In this document: piece by piece, positions 32,590 through 43,649 of the stretch
Layout of the letters: every line of letters begins with the position of its first letter
Numbering within the stretch: the stretch's first letter is position 1
Source of the DNA: Scolecobasidium constrictum UM 578
Lineage: Eukaryota > Ascomycota > Dothideomycetes > Venturiales > Sympoventuriaceae
DNA: 64,000 nucleotides
Direction: 5' to 3'
Assembly (NCBI GenBank): GCA_000611715.1
Contig: AZYM01000265.1
Location: 1 to 64,000 of the forward strand
Position numbers and translations under genes: made by a program
The notes under the pieces: generated by a model
Seen by the model: only the letters and a program-made list of their open reading frames with translations
Told to the model about the DNA's origin: nothing
Databases searched by the model: none

Positions 32590-33580
32590 ATGAGCTCCAA
32601 CGAAGCATATATTGCAAAGCCATCCGGCGATTGCTGTCTTCGAGGTTCAATACACAATGGAGAACCGAGAGGTACATTTGAGACAATTGCAGAGGTAGAT
32701 ACATATATATGCCGGCCACCGAGTGATAATAATAATGGCAACATCATGTTGTATTTTCCGGATGTTTGGTCGTCAGTTTGCATTGTATCGATCACGAACT
32801 GTTGCTAATGAAGGCAATAGAGTACACGGTTCTGCCAGTTCGATTTCGAGATCTTCTAACACCATCAAGGGGCATGTTCAACAACGGCCTGCTGATCATG
32901 GATGCTTTCGCTGATGCAGGCTATACTGTTCTCGGCCTGGATTATTTTCGCGGTGATCCAGTGTGGAAGCATCGCAAGGACAGGAATGACACAACAACCG
33001 AGCCAAATTTCGACTATGAAGCATGGAAAGCAAAGCACATTGCATTCGCCGACGAAGTCGTGCCTAGTTGGGTGGAAGCAGTCAAGAAGCAGCATGGTTC
33101 TCCGAGTACCAAATATGCTTGCGTTGGGTATCAATACTCTGCACAGTCAACTCTCAACTCCTGCTGATGTTCAGAAGATATTGCTTCGGAGCGCCATATG
33201 TATGCGATCAGCTTGCCGACGATTCATGCCTTGCTGGCGCTTTTGCGCATCCAGCCTTTCTTAGAGAACATCACTTCTCGAACCTCAACCGTGAGTCAGC
33301 GGTCATTGATCCTGCAACGATCTAAGCTCAAGTATAGACAGGTCCGTTGTTTCTATCATGCGCAGAGATTGATCACACATTTCCAGAAGAGTTTCGCAAT
33401 CGCGCGGTCCACATGATGATCGAGCAGAAGAAGCAGTATCAGGTCCAGCTCTTCCAGGGTGTTGAGCATGGATTCGCACTACGAGGCAACATGGAGAATC
33501 CATACGAGAGATACTGCAAAGAGCAGAGTCTGAAGGGCATCATCGAATGGTGCGACTTTTGGCTGAACGAGCAGAAGTGA
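32590..33580 (+). CDS. Dienelactone hydrolase family protein
   Basis: Alpha/beta-hydrolase of the dienelactone hydrolase (DLH) family, which in bacteria opens dienelactones during aromatic breakdown; fungal members mostly lack assigned substrates. Four exons (32590-32768, 32870-33127, 33175-33290, 33342-33580) encode 263 residues, a normal DLH length. The Cys-Asp-His triad is intact: Cys149 (RYCFGAPY), Asp195 (CAEIDHTF) and His227 (GVEHGF). The first intron is 101 bp with donor GTCGTC, longer than its neighbours, so a small extra exon or two introns there cannot be excluded. The other junctions restore the family sequence exactly. Confidence 0.87.
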
Positions 33581-33836
33581 TAACAGCTCGTGGGTAGAAG
33601 CCAGTCAGTGGAGGTATCGAAGTGACTCTGAAGCTTGAACGCACGTGATGGAGATCGCACAGCACAATGGCATTCTTCCATCCTTCCTACAATTGCTTTG
33701 TCATTTCACTTCAACTGAGTTGTCCAGAGACAATGGAGCGCCACACAGGAGATAACGACCGCGATGACTCTGTTCAAGGAGGAATCAAGCTTCTCAAACA
33801 CCAGAAGGATTCTGTTCAGGATCACTCAAAATCTCA

Positions 33837-34511
33837 ATGGCTGCACTGATCGATTTTCTCGGTACCGACGTTGGCAAGACCAACCGACTTATCCGAGATG
33901 TTGACGGTGCCGCAGTGAGATTCATGTGCGTTGACGTCTTTCGTCCAGACCCAGCCGAAGTCTCTAATGTAGGTTTCTGCCCAATCTGCCACGAGAACTT
34001 CGACGAATGCGCAACTAAGGCTGTTCAGTTCAAGGCGTGCAAGCACATATTCTGTGCGGCGGACGTCTGGACTCACGTGTCTGGCTCTCATGCCAATGCG
34101 AGACAGTGCCCCATGTGCCGTGCTACACTGTTTGCACGCGATGGCAGCATTGCCACCCTGCATGACGATGGACAGGGCCAAGTCACTGTGTCATACGGCA
34201 TGCGGCAGGTAAGTGGGTCAATTGCGAACGAGGATCCGTGGCATCGAGCGGCACGTGAATGGGCGAGCAGGTACATGGAGCCGGACGCAGGTGTGCGTGA
34301 CGTGCTGCGCGGGTACTTTGGGGAGATTGAGATCATTGTGGAGCTGCGTCGAACTGTCCACCGTGGCCAAACTCCCGAGGATACGTCTCACGTCGTCAAG
34401 TCCGCGATTGCTCAATCTGTTACTGCGGCTATGGACCTTCGAAGACGCGGGGTACGAGACAGGTCTGGACGGCAATCCAGTTCAGCCACGTCTGTTCCTA
34501 TGAGTCTCTAA
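33837..34511 (+). CDS. RING-finger protein 1
   Basis: 224-residue protein with a RING-type zinc finger near residues 48-97: CPICHENF, CKHIFC and CPMCRA give a Cys3-His-Cys-type order with a long loop. RING domains usually act as E3 ubiquitin ligases. The regions on either side are not recognised. The C-terminus is Arg/Ser-rich and probably disordered. It lies 256 bp downstream of the DLH-like gene and just upstream of a second RING gene on the same strand. Confidence 0.8.
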   Translation: MAALIDFLGTDVGKTNRLIRDVDGAAVRFMCVDVFRPDPAEVSNVGFCPICHENFDECATKAVQFKACKHIFCAADVWTHVSGSHANARQCPMCRATLFARDGSIATLHDDGQGQVTVSYGMRQVSGSIANEDPWHRAAREWASRYMEPDAGVRDVLRGYFGEIEIIVELRRTVHRGQTPEDTSHVVKSAIAQSVTAAMDLRRRGVRDRSGRQSSSATSVPMSL

Positions 34512-34893
34512 TCGTCTGTAGGCGGTGTTCAATGTTTGGACAACCAATCAATGAGTAGCTTCGATGGTTTTCCCATTGCAGTCGTTTGTGTTGCGCCCAA
34601 AACTGAAATAGTAGTGAATACGTAAGCCGTCAACCGCATGTCGGATGAGCGACGAAAGTGACTTGCAACAAAGACCATGTAGTGAAGCAATGTGTTGATC
34701 ACTGGAGACTAAAAGTGAAAGTGTTCTTGATCAAATCGCTGAACAAAAAGAGAAATGTCACACATACCTTCAAGCACCATATATCAATCATCAGGAAGCA
34801 TTCTTTCTTACAGCCCAATCTTCGCTCCCTAACCAAAGACAGAGCTTCAAGCTACAACATTTCAAATAGGTAGGAAGCGTGCAGGCCGGCACG
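34512..34893. other. Intergenic between the two RING genes
   Basis: About 380 bp, moderately AT-rich towards the right. Presumed promoter of the second RING gene. Nothing else recognised. Confidence 0.35.
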
Positions 34894-35397
34894 ATGTCAG
34901 CACCATCAGCGGAGCAGCATTCCCGCACTGGCATATTCATCACCGATAATGGCACGATCACCAACGCTCCCACTATCGCCAAGCGTCTGCATGTCTTTGC
35001 TGTAGCCACAGACAACACATGTCCAATCTGTTACGAGTCGAACGCACTCCTCGACAGCACAGCGCCCATCGCTCCTACTTCGCCAATCATGCTAAATCAG
35101 TGCTTGCATGTAATATGCTTCCAGTGCCTGACTTCTATTGTCGACAATGCCCCTATCGGGTACAAGGGCGCAAAGTGTCCACTGTGCCGCGCTGCGATCC
35201 TACAAGCCGACAAGCCAACCATCTGGCGTGACGATGAGACTCGTATTCCATCGACCTGGCCTAGAATGCGAGCTGCCTGGGAGCGACGTAAGGTGAAGTG
35301 TAAGGCTAAGTGGACGGTCATCAAGGAGAAGTTGGCGGCGCTGATGCAGGCAGACACAGCACCCGTCGAGGTCGGCGTGATGATGTGGTTGCGGTAA
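34894..35397 (+). CDS. RING-finger protein 2
   Basis: 167-residue protein starting at MSAPSAEQ (the codon at 34879 is GTG, not ATG). The RING-type finger is at about residues 45-105: CPICYE, a spacer, LNQCLHVICFQCL, then CPLCRA. The Trp/Arg-rich C-terminal part (IPSTWPRMRAAWERR) is basic. It has the same strand and the same CPxC...HxxC...CPxCRA plan as the gene just upstream, but little similarity outside the finger, so an old tandem duplication is possible, not shown. Confidence 0.75.
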   Translation: MSAPSAEQHSRTGIFITDNGTITNAPTIAKRLHVFAVATDNTCPICYESNALLDSTAPIAPTSPIMLNQCLHVICFQCLTSIVDNAPIGYKGAKCPLCRAAILQADKPTIWRDDETRIPSTWPRMRAAWERRKVKCKAKWTVIKEKLAALMQADTAPVEVGVMMWLR

Positions 35398-38147
35398 GCG
35401 ATCACTTCGATGCCCGCATCAGGTTTGATCGAGGGCTGATGCTCGACGTCTCCATCAAGCCCAAATTGTGCTTACGTAGGTCGCGCGAGTTGCGCTGCTG
35501 CCTACCAATTTACACGCTGGACATAATAGTTCAGAAAGTAGCTATTCACGACTGAGTATCGGGTCCAGATGTTGAGGGCAACACTCTGTACTGGCGACTG
35601 AGCACTGAAACGATCGTTTGATGGTCCGTTGTACCGGACAATTGCTCGTTCTCGGACCCCGGAACGGCAACCATTGTAGGTGAGTTCCAAGCTCTTGAAA
35701 GATAATGCACGCGTAGTCTATAGAATAATCTTGTTCCTTCAGTGTTGCGCAGGAGGTTAGTTGTCAGCGATGATGACGTTTGAGAATTTGCAGATTTCGT
35801 GATGGTTCGTCTGCAAGGCTGTACACAAGGCTGGCCATTTGCGGAAAGCTCGGTGACATCAGCCTTCGAAACTGATTGTTGTCAGTGTTTGTTTATGTTT
35901 TTTCCCATACAGTTCATGCAAATGTGAGAAAGTGGCATCGCTTAATACTCCGAGACGTGCATGTTTCCGCTGACAACCGTCTGTAACAGACGTAGATCTC
36001 ACATACACCTGATCGTCTCCAGGAACGGCACGATGTTTTGCACGGCATATAAGGCAGCCTCTTAAGGCATACGATACCAGGATCAGGCTGTAGTAGAACA
36101 ACGGCCGGTAGACCGAAGGATTCGGATGGCCGTTCTCCATGGATCATGGTCGTACACCCGAGCCGGTGCCGTTGCAGCTATCTTGTGTTACCAGATGCCA
36201 ACGATAATCCTGACTGGTGTATGTTCTTCATCTCGTCGAAGAAGTCGACAGAGCTGCAATGGTTCATGCAGCTGAGGTAGCAGCTGTTATTGCTTTTTGG
36301 CTCCGTAGCGGGCGACTGGGAATAACCTGATGTCTGAGGAAATTCTCCGACGGGAAGTGGTGATGATCCTGGTCCCCATCAGGTCGCAGAAAGCGGCAAG
36401 GCGTTCGTAAGGCTTCGATTCTACGATCCTGCTCATCCTGCAATCCTTCGAATTTTCAAGTTCGGTCATAGAATGATCCATCGAACTCCTTCGCGGGAAA
36501 CAGTGGTGATGAAGAAGCCAGAAGGAGACGGTAGCGCTTTTGATGACACTTTCGATGGTCGCGACGCGTGGTCTGGATTAGGTCTCCTCTTCATCTTCAT
36601 CCACGATGTCGCGTGATCACGAGGCGGTGGCAAAGGTGGGATCTCTGAACGCGTGTTTCAAAAAAGGACGTGATGACAGGGTTCGAAACTTAGCACGCTT
36701 CAAAGAAGCGAGTCGTCTATTTGAGCACCCACTTCGGTGTAAGTGGAGGGGTGGCACTGACAGCACCAGGGGAACCGGATTGGCCATGTTTTCGAGTGAG
36801 GCCAGAGCGACCTGAGTCGTTCACTCGTGCTGCTTGCAGTGTAAGCGCGCAACGTACAGTAGCGACGACGATGGGCAAGTTCGTTGCTGCCTTACACGCG
36901 CATTGCGCAGAGAGAATTCTGAGAATCGTTGCTCGGCCTTTGCTTTAGGGAAAATCACCAACAACGACCAGAACGGCGACCACAGCAGCAGTAATGAGAT
37001 TCCCAGGATCTTAAAACGATAGTCTTCTCACCAAGACAGCCGCGTGACAAGCCCTTGATTGGCTCATGTTGCGCAGAGCAAAGTATTGGAGCAACGTCTT
37101 GTGTACGATAATCTTGTCTCAGACGCTCGCCGCGAGAGAGGAACACAACCATCGGTCTGCCGTTCGTTCGTTGCCGGTACAGGATTGGATGGCGCATGGC
37201 GTCTGGACCAATGTGATGGGCGGGACTGTACTTTTTGCGATGCATTTCTCTTTAACGTTCTCGCTCTCAATCTCACCTCAATACTTGCATTTTCTCCTAT
37301 CATCACGACCCCCTCATCCTCATCGTGCGCTTTCTTCTCCTGTCAATCTATTTATGCACATCTGCTATCGATTGAGAATTGCCCATGTGAAGAATGTCTT
37401 GAATCTTGACCTGATCAGGCCTTTGAGACGCTCTCAATTTGCCGCAACCCCCCCTGGCAGTACCCTAGCACCTATTGCGTACTAGCTCAACCACGACGAA
37501 ACACACCACCAGCAACCTCGTTCTCAGGGATCTGAACCATCTCCTCGTCCACCACCCACCACACACATCGTTCCTTAACCGCCGGACCTGCTGCTCGAGT
37601 GCATACATCTCTTTACGCGAGCGAGCGAGTGACCCAGAGACGCAGGGCACGATTCATTCACGATCATTCTTTTCGCATCTGTCGTCCATCCAGAGGAGAA
37701 CTCGATCCGCCCGCCTTCGATTTGCCGACGAGTTGCGCGCGCACGTTCTAGAAGAGAAGTTAATTGTCTGAGTCGCGCAAGAGACACGGACACGATTCGC
37801 ACGTACATTATCACGCGCGATCAGTTGTCTTGTCTTGTCTTGTGAAGCGCTACACGGTGGACGCCTGTCTGTCGTCCCTTGCTTCGTGCTGGTTCCCCAC
37901 TGCCGGTGCCGCTGGAGACGACGTCAAGTCGACAGTGGGCGAGAATCTGCCTTAGTACGCTGATATCGAGTCGTGCGCCTATCACTTCGACAGTCGAAGC
38001 ATCGCGCATCGCTCCGCCGCCCCAAGACGAGACGTCTGATCACGCCTGAAAACCTCTATCGATACATTATCGATATCACAACCCACCTCGTCTCAACTCA
38101 CCACAACGTCTCACCAGAGACAAGACATCCAGCAAGACAGCACAGCT
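35398..38147. other. 2.7 kb without a supported gene; right part is leader of the next gene
   Basis: 35398-37000 shows no protein-like frame on either strand. From about 37040 to 38147 the plus strand becomes rich in C, T and CA runs (for example around 37540-37700 and 38085-38147), as in long 5' untranslated leaders of fungal regulatory genes, and probably belongs to the gene starting at 38148. Confidence 0.4.
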
Positions 38148-39669
38148 ATGAGCACCGCAGTTGCTGCCATGCCAGCGACTGTGGCACTTGCTCCACCAGC
38201 CATTCCTACCTCCATGGACCACCACCAATCGAACTCGGCGCCGCCTAAGACATTCGCGAGCATTGCGCCTAACAGCGCGACGCCACGCAGAGAAGCTGGA
38301 ATGGGTAGCCACAGCCCACCCATGGGAAGTGAGTCGTCGCTAAGGAGAACGACGAGCGATGGAAAGAGGAGCCCACAGTCCGGGTCATCAAGGTGAGTTT
38401 CGCCGCCGTGCATGCCGATGTTCCTGCGCATCGCATCGATGCATACTATCGTGTACAACGTGAGCCGCCACTAACGTGTATCGGTATTACAGAGGAGCAC
38501 ATATCCCCAAAGTCATCGTGAAGAAAGAGCCCACCTCGCCAGATCTGCCTACCGGCCGCCACCGACCCACCCGCCTCAATCTCTCCAGCTCCAACATGTC
38601 GAATGGCCAAGCTTCTGCTGCCCGTCCATCCGCTCCACTCACATCAAGAGACCACCAAATGCAAAGCGCCGGCCTCGGCATTCACGATATCGGCGTCGCG
38701 TGTCTGTCGCCTGGCTTCAACACGCAAGACCCCACAATGCGAGAGCAGATGGAAAGAGCGATGAATATCCGCGAGCAGCAGCGCAAACTGATCGAGGACC
38801 GACAGAAGGGCAAGACGACCGGTGGTCCAGGTCCAATACCATCTGAAAGACCAGACGAGAGCAATGTCTTCGGCCGACCACAAAAGACGCCAATGACCAG
38901 TCGAAGGAAAGGACCACCACCAGGATTGTCTATTGCAGCTCCCGCGCCAGAGCAATTCGCCAATGAGCGCGTCATCCAGTCCGCACCGCTGCATGCTTCC
39001 TTCCCGCGACACAACATGGGCCACTTGTCGAGGCAGGTGCAACATGCAGGTCCAATGGGGAGCCACATCCAGCATGTCCACGCAAACCAGACACACAACC
39101 GCCTGCCGCCAATTGCAGATGTCTTTCCAGAAGTGCAAGGACCACCTACTGCGACGCGACGACCCTCGCCTCCACGAACGAACTCGAATCAGCCGCCGCT
39201 GCCGAGTCCAAGCTACCCACCACATACAGCGCAATTCCCACCTTCGCATCCAAGTCACCCACATCATATGCAGAATCTTGCCTCCAGACCGAGGGAGCAC
39301 AAGTCAGCCGAGGAAGCCCTCAAAGAACTCACCGGCGGGAGGGAAGATCTCCTCCCTCGCCTTGTGCATTATGGTGGCCATCAACCGCCAACGCCTCCTT
39401 CACCAAAGGCATCTGGACTTGGACTCAGCGCACCACACGGCGCAGACTTGCACCGCTCCGGCAGCTCAAGAAGAAGAGACCGAGACGAGTACGAAAGAGA
39501 TAATGGCAGTCCACCATTGGGAAGACAGCCAGTGAGGATGAACTCTGGTGAAATGGGAAGAAGAATGGGTGCCTTTGGAGAAGTGAGAGACAGCCCAGCG
39601 ACAGAAGCGAGGAAGAAAGAGGAGTTCTTGCAGCTGGTGAGCAGAGCGTGGGATTTGTGGCATTCCTGA
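38148..39669 (+). CDS. Disordered Pro/Ser/His-rich protein with SUMO-type motif
   Basis: Hypothetical regulatory-type protein of 473 residues in two exons, 38148-38392 and 38493-39669. The 100-bp intron (donor GTGAGT, branch CTAAC, acceptor TACAG) gives SGSSR joined to GAHIPKVIVKKEP. Most of the chain is low-complexity (Pro, Ser, His, Arg) and predicted disordered. Residues 91-98 read VKKEPTSP, an exact phosphorylation-dependent sumoylation motif. A short helical segment, PTMREQMERAMNIREQQRKL, and a C-terminal EARKKEEFLQLVSRAWDLW are the parts most likely to be folded. No DNA-binding domain is visible. Long pyrimidine-rich leader upstream. I do not recognise the family. Confidence 0.75.
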
Positions 39670-42600
39670 GCGAAAATGGAACGAAGACAATTTGTTGGAA
39701 GAAGAGCAAAAGCCCACGACGTGCCCACGGGCCCAAGTCGAAGCAGTCGCACCTGTTAAGGCCATGGTGCACCATGAAATGCGTACTAGACGCATCGGGC
39801 AGAGGAACAGATGGAGAAGCGGAGAAGATGCGAAGCTGATCTCATCATGAAAGATGACCGAAGGGTTCCTCATGCGGTATCCTTCATTCTTATGGAGTCT
39901 AATGGCTGGGAAAACATATCCAACATGCTATGCGAAATGTGCAGGTTGCTGTGTGCAGATGATGGAAGGTGTATCCCAAGGAGGAGGAAACGACGACGGA
40001 GGTGGAATTATGCAGATGATCTATTCTGAAGACTGTTGGAATGTTGAATGCTCTATCTATTCTGCTCTATTCATAGGCGAAGACCCTCCATGCCTCCACT
40101 GATCTCGCTGATACTCGCAAGTTCGAGGAACAGGCACGAGGTGACAAAGTCTGGAAGGACATGATGTGTTCAGGCTGTGATACAGTCAGTCTTCGCATGA
40201 ATGCAGGTCTCATGAGTCCAATCACAGGATGGACGAACAGGAATGTGTGCAGCGCTCCCTTTGGGAATGCGATCCCCAGACTCGTGTGACTCCAGTTCTG
40301 TGCTACAATGTGTCTGCCAATACGTACCACTTTCGACGACGAGCATCGATTCACTGCAAATGTCGAATCTGGTCCGTCCGGTCGGATCATCTTGCTTATG
40401 TCAATTTGCACCCATCTAGTCGTTGCGGCGTCCACGACGGACATCAAAATGCGTCAAAGATCGTAAATGTGTCAAAGCCCTATAGATCCATCGCCCAGGA
40501 CCATTCCTACATTTCGAATCTACATGTCGTCTATCTTCTTGCAATGAGCTGCATTGAGATAGCCGCCGACTTGCCTTGCAATCACGTCGATAGTTTAGGG
40601 CAAACTCTGCGATTAAGTAGATCTTGTCGCCCACACCGTCTGCTAAGGCTGCGGATGGCCGCGCTTTACGGCGGGCGTATCCATGATTTTCTCCAGCAGC
40701 AAAGAACATCTGGCAGAAATGCCGGTGCATAAGTAAACATCAATTGGTCGGAGAGTCCATCATGCTACGTAGTCTAGCTCAATTAACGCGGTGCTCACAT
40801 TGTACCGAAAAGGCCTACACATTCAATGGTTTTTCTCGACCTGAGAAAAGACCCCTTCAGCACTTTTGTAGACTTCGCGGACCGGCAGTGTAACGGCACT
40901 CTGATACAAGTCGATCAGCTCCTTCAAATTCGGGCCATGTCAATGCTCGGATCATATATCATGGACGTTCGGGCTTTCAATCCTATATTCGGCGGTGGAG
41001 GTCAGCTGAGCACGTGATGTGATCGACCCCACAGCACTGGACAAGGCTCAATCTCAACCTCCGGTCATAGTTTCTGTACCACAACACCATGTATTGAGGG
41101 GTGCACAACATCTGGTCCAAGCTTATCTAAACTCTATTAGCATGATTATTGCCGGATTCCATTAAATGCCACCTTGTTGCTCGTTGCGCAATATTCTCGA
41201 TTGTTTCTGTGGATCACTCAGTTGGACTTGCTTCATAGAGCCGTACATGCTGATCGAGCAGACCATCGGCTGAATTACCATTCGGAAGTCCTCCAAATGT
41301 CTGACTCCGATGCACACGGATGAGAGAAGTCAGATCATCAAAGCTCCAGGGATGACATCTCAACAGAAGCACATTTTCCATATTGCTCATCCTGGCCGTG
41401 TCCATCTCCGGATGCTGTTGCGCGAATGTGTGGAAAGAAGTTTGTGAATCTGATCCCTAGCTGTCCCCGATGCACAGAACAGCGGGTCGAGCGATCGGTG
41501 TGCTCAGATACTTTCTGTCACTTCCGCTCGATTCATCATGAGTACAGCTTTTACGCACAGTAGTGGAATCCCATGGCACCGGATGAACCAGCTTCCGAAA
41601 GCTACCATCCCTCTGTGGTCAGAAGTCACAGGACCCTGTGCTTTCTTGAGCATGCTTGTGCATAATCACCAGCATTGTATTCCGGAGCCTTCGAGACCCT
41701 TTGTCCTCGCGCGGCATACAGCGACCTGAGTTCTTTACAAAGCAACATCCCGCGCGTACCGTCACCAGATTAGTTGATTGTGGGATGTGATGGCACAGCG
41801 GATGTGATGCTCTTCACTGACTGACCAATTATATGCATTCAACCGATCGATACTTGCACGGATGGGCAGCGTATTCGGTATCTGAGACTGGCGTTACCAA
41901 GTTCATTTATGTTTGCTGAATGGAGAACAGTGTTCACATCCTCTAGAATGGGACATTTTGCCTCACACTCTGCGCCTGATCTACACAAAGTAGAGTAAGA
42001 AAGAACACATACGGGGATCCCGATGCACACAAAGTGCCCAGCTGACTATCGTAGCGAACGACTGATGCGCTGGAACTTGGTGTATTGTGGCGATAGCTAG
42101 ATCCAATCACAAATGAGCTCAGACTCTGGGCCGGTGATGGCGCGAGCTTGCTTAGACTCTGTCAAATCCAGGCTTCCAATGAGCGGGGTTCAGAAGCGAG
42201 CGCTCAATTAAGACACCGGCAACAGATACGTTTGCACAGCGGCTCGATTAGAACTCTGACCCGTATGCCTCGATAGCGGAAGCGTCAACCGCGCTTGAGC
42301 CTAGTCTCCATCCCACAGAAGGCCATTTAAGCGCTTCCCGAGATTCATCCCCCAGGCTGCAGATGTTTAACGATCAAGGCTGGGTCTAATCTCCTATCGC
42401 CCCTTGGTTTCAGGGCATGGATCCCGGTTAAGTGCGCTATGATTGTACCTATGGATCACTTCCGGCCTAGCTTCTAATGCTACGACCGCTGTGTGCGATG
42501 ACATTAGATCATGGAACCCATCTCTGCATGGAGCTCACTAGCTTACCGCATTGTCAGGCAGAGCCTTGTCGGAGATGCCGGCCGGCACTGCAGGTGAAGT

Positions 42601-43084
42601 CAAACTTTAAACCGTCGCCATACGGAACAGGCAATACTCGATGGAGGCGTTGACTTCCGTGTTGTGAGGTATATGCGGCCATTTGCAATGCATGAAGTCC
42701 TCCGCTGCAGACTATCTGACCAGCCCGTGTGTTATGCACCCTGTGGATCTCTGGATGATGGAATGAAAAGATGCCTCGATGTGCTTTCGAGTGTGATCAT
42801 TCATCACACACGCTTATCAAGCCACACATGTTCTGCAAAGGCCCTGAAAGCTGCGTAGGCGCTCGACTCTACCGATGAGATGGTACAGGATGTTCAGGCA
42901 GCCCTTTTGAGTCGCCAACGTGCATGTCACTACCTGCAGGTTCGCGAACGTGCCCATCCAAGACAAATACCAGTATCATTTGCATTTTCTTGTAGCATTG
43001 GTATGTAGTCTATATAAGATTCGTGCTGATTTGCTTCACCCGACTCAATAACTTGACAAAGTCTGTTCATTTATTTCAACAAGT
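39670..43084. other. 3.4 kb gene-poor region
   Basis: Only short overlapping frames (up to about 165 codons, 40229-40732 plus) that do not resemble proteins. Composition is ordinary, not RIP-like. TATATAAG at 43011-43018 sits at the right end. I see no supported gene. A long non-coding RNA or decayed gene is possible. Confidence 0.4.
43011..43018 (+). promoter_or_regulatory. Candidate TATA box for the small gene at 43085
   Basis: TATATAAG, 67 bp upstream of the proposed start codon. Confidence 0.4.
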
Positions 43085-43649
43085 ATGCAAGACAATCTGA
43101 CTAGCCACTTCTCCACGCCGTCTTCTGGCGTTACGACAATCGAAGACGACGCCATGAGCAATCAAGGCTCGGATTCTCCATCCCACCTTAGCACAACGTC
43201 CGAGAACGAAGATTTGACGGCGCATGGCGATTGGGATTCTCCTGAAAGCTCAGGACTCTGGCGAGAAGAGGTGCTATGGACTCTACGCTTCCCTATATTT
43301 GCCAAGGGTTGACTCATTCTAGGGACACGCCAGTCCTTCGACGGAGAATATCAATCAAACACAAGATCGATACATTGACCTTGGCTATGAGGTACGGATC
43401 TGTCTCTCATAAAGTGGTATGTTATTGGCTCAGCTCGAGCGATAGGACGCTGAACATTGGGATACGTCTTTCGAGCCATTGGGTAGCGAAGGACAATACC
43501 CAAGGGATGACGAAGCAAGTCGAGCTCCTAGCATACATTGCTTCATCGTCCAAGACGACAGTGTTGGAGTAATTGTCGTTGGCGGGCTGCATAGCTTGGA
43601 GACAGGCCCCATATTCTCGTATTGTTTGTTGATTTTTTTGTATCCGTGA
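43085..43649 (+). CDS. Small hypothetical protein, three exons (tentative)
   Basis: Proposed exons 43085-43270, 43323-43391 and 43446-43649 give 152 residues. Intron 1 (52 bp, donor GTGCTA, acceptor CTAG) and intron 2 (54 bp, donor GTACGG, acceptor GATAG) are phase 0, and each exon reads as protein-like sequence only in the stated frame: exon 1 acidic Ser/Thr-rich, exon 2 ENINQTQDRYIDLGYE, exon 3 including IHCFIVQDDSVGVIVVGGLH. A TATA-like element is upstream. No domain is recognised. The end of exon 3 is hydrophobic and could instead continue into an unseen exon. Confidence 0.42.

Noticed and set aside
40229..40732. 167-codon plus-strand frame
   Set aside because: Overlaps equally long frames on the other strand. 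Composition is random-like and there are no recognisable motifs.
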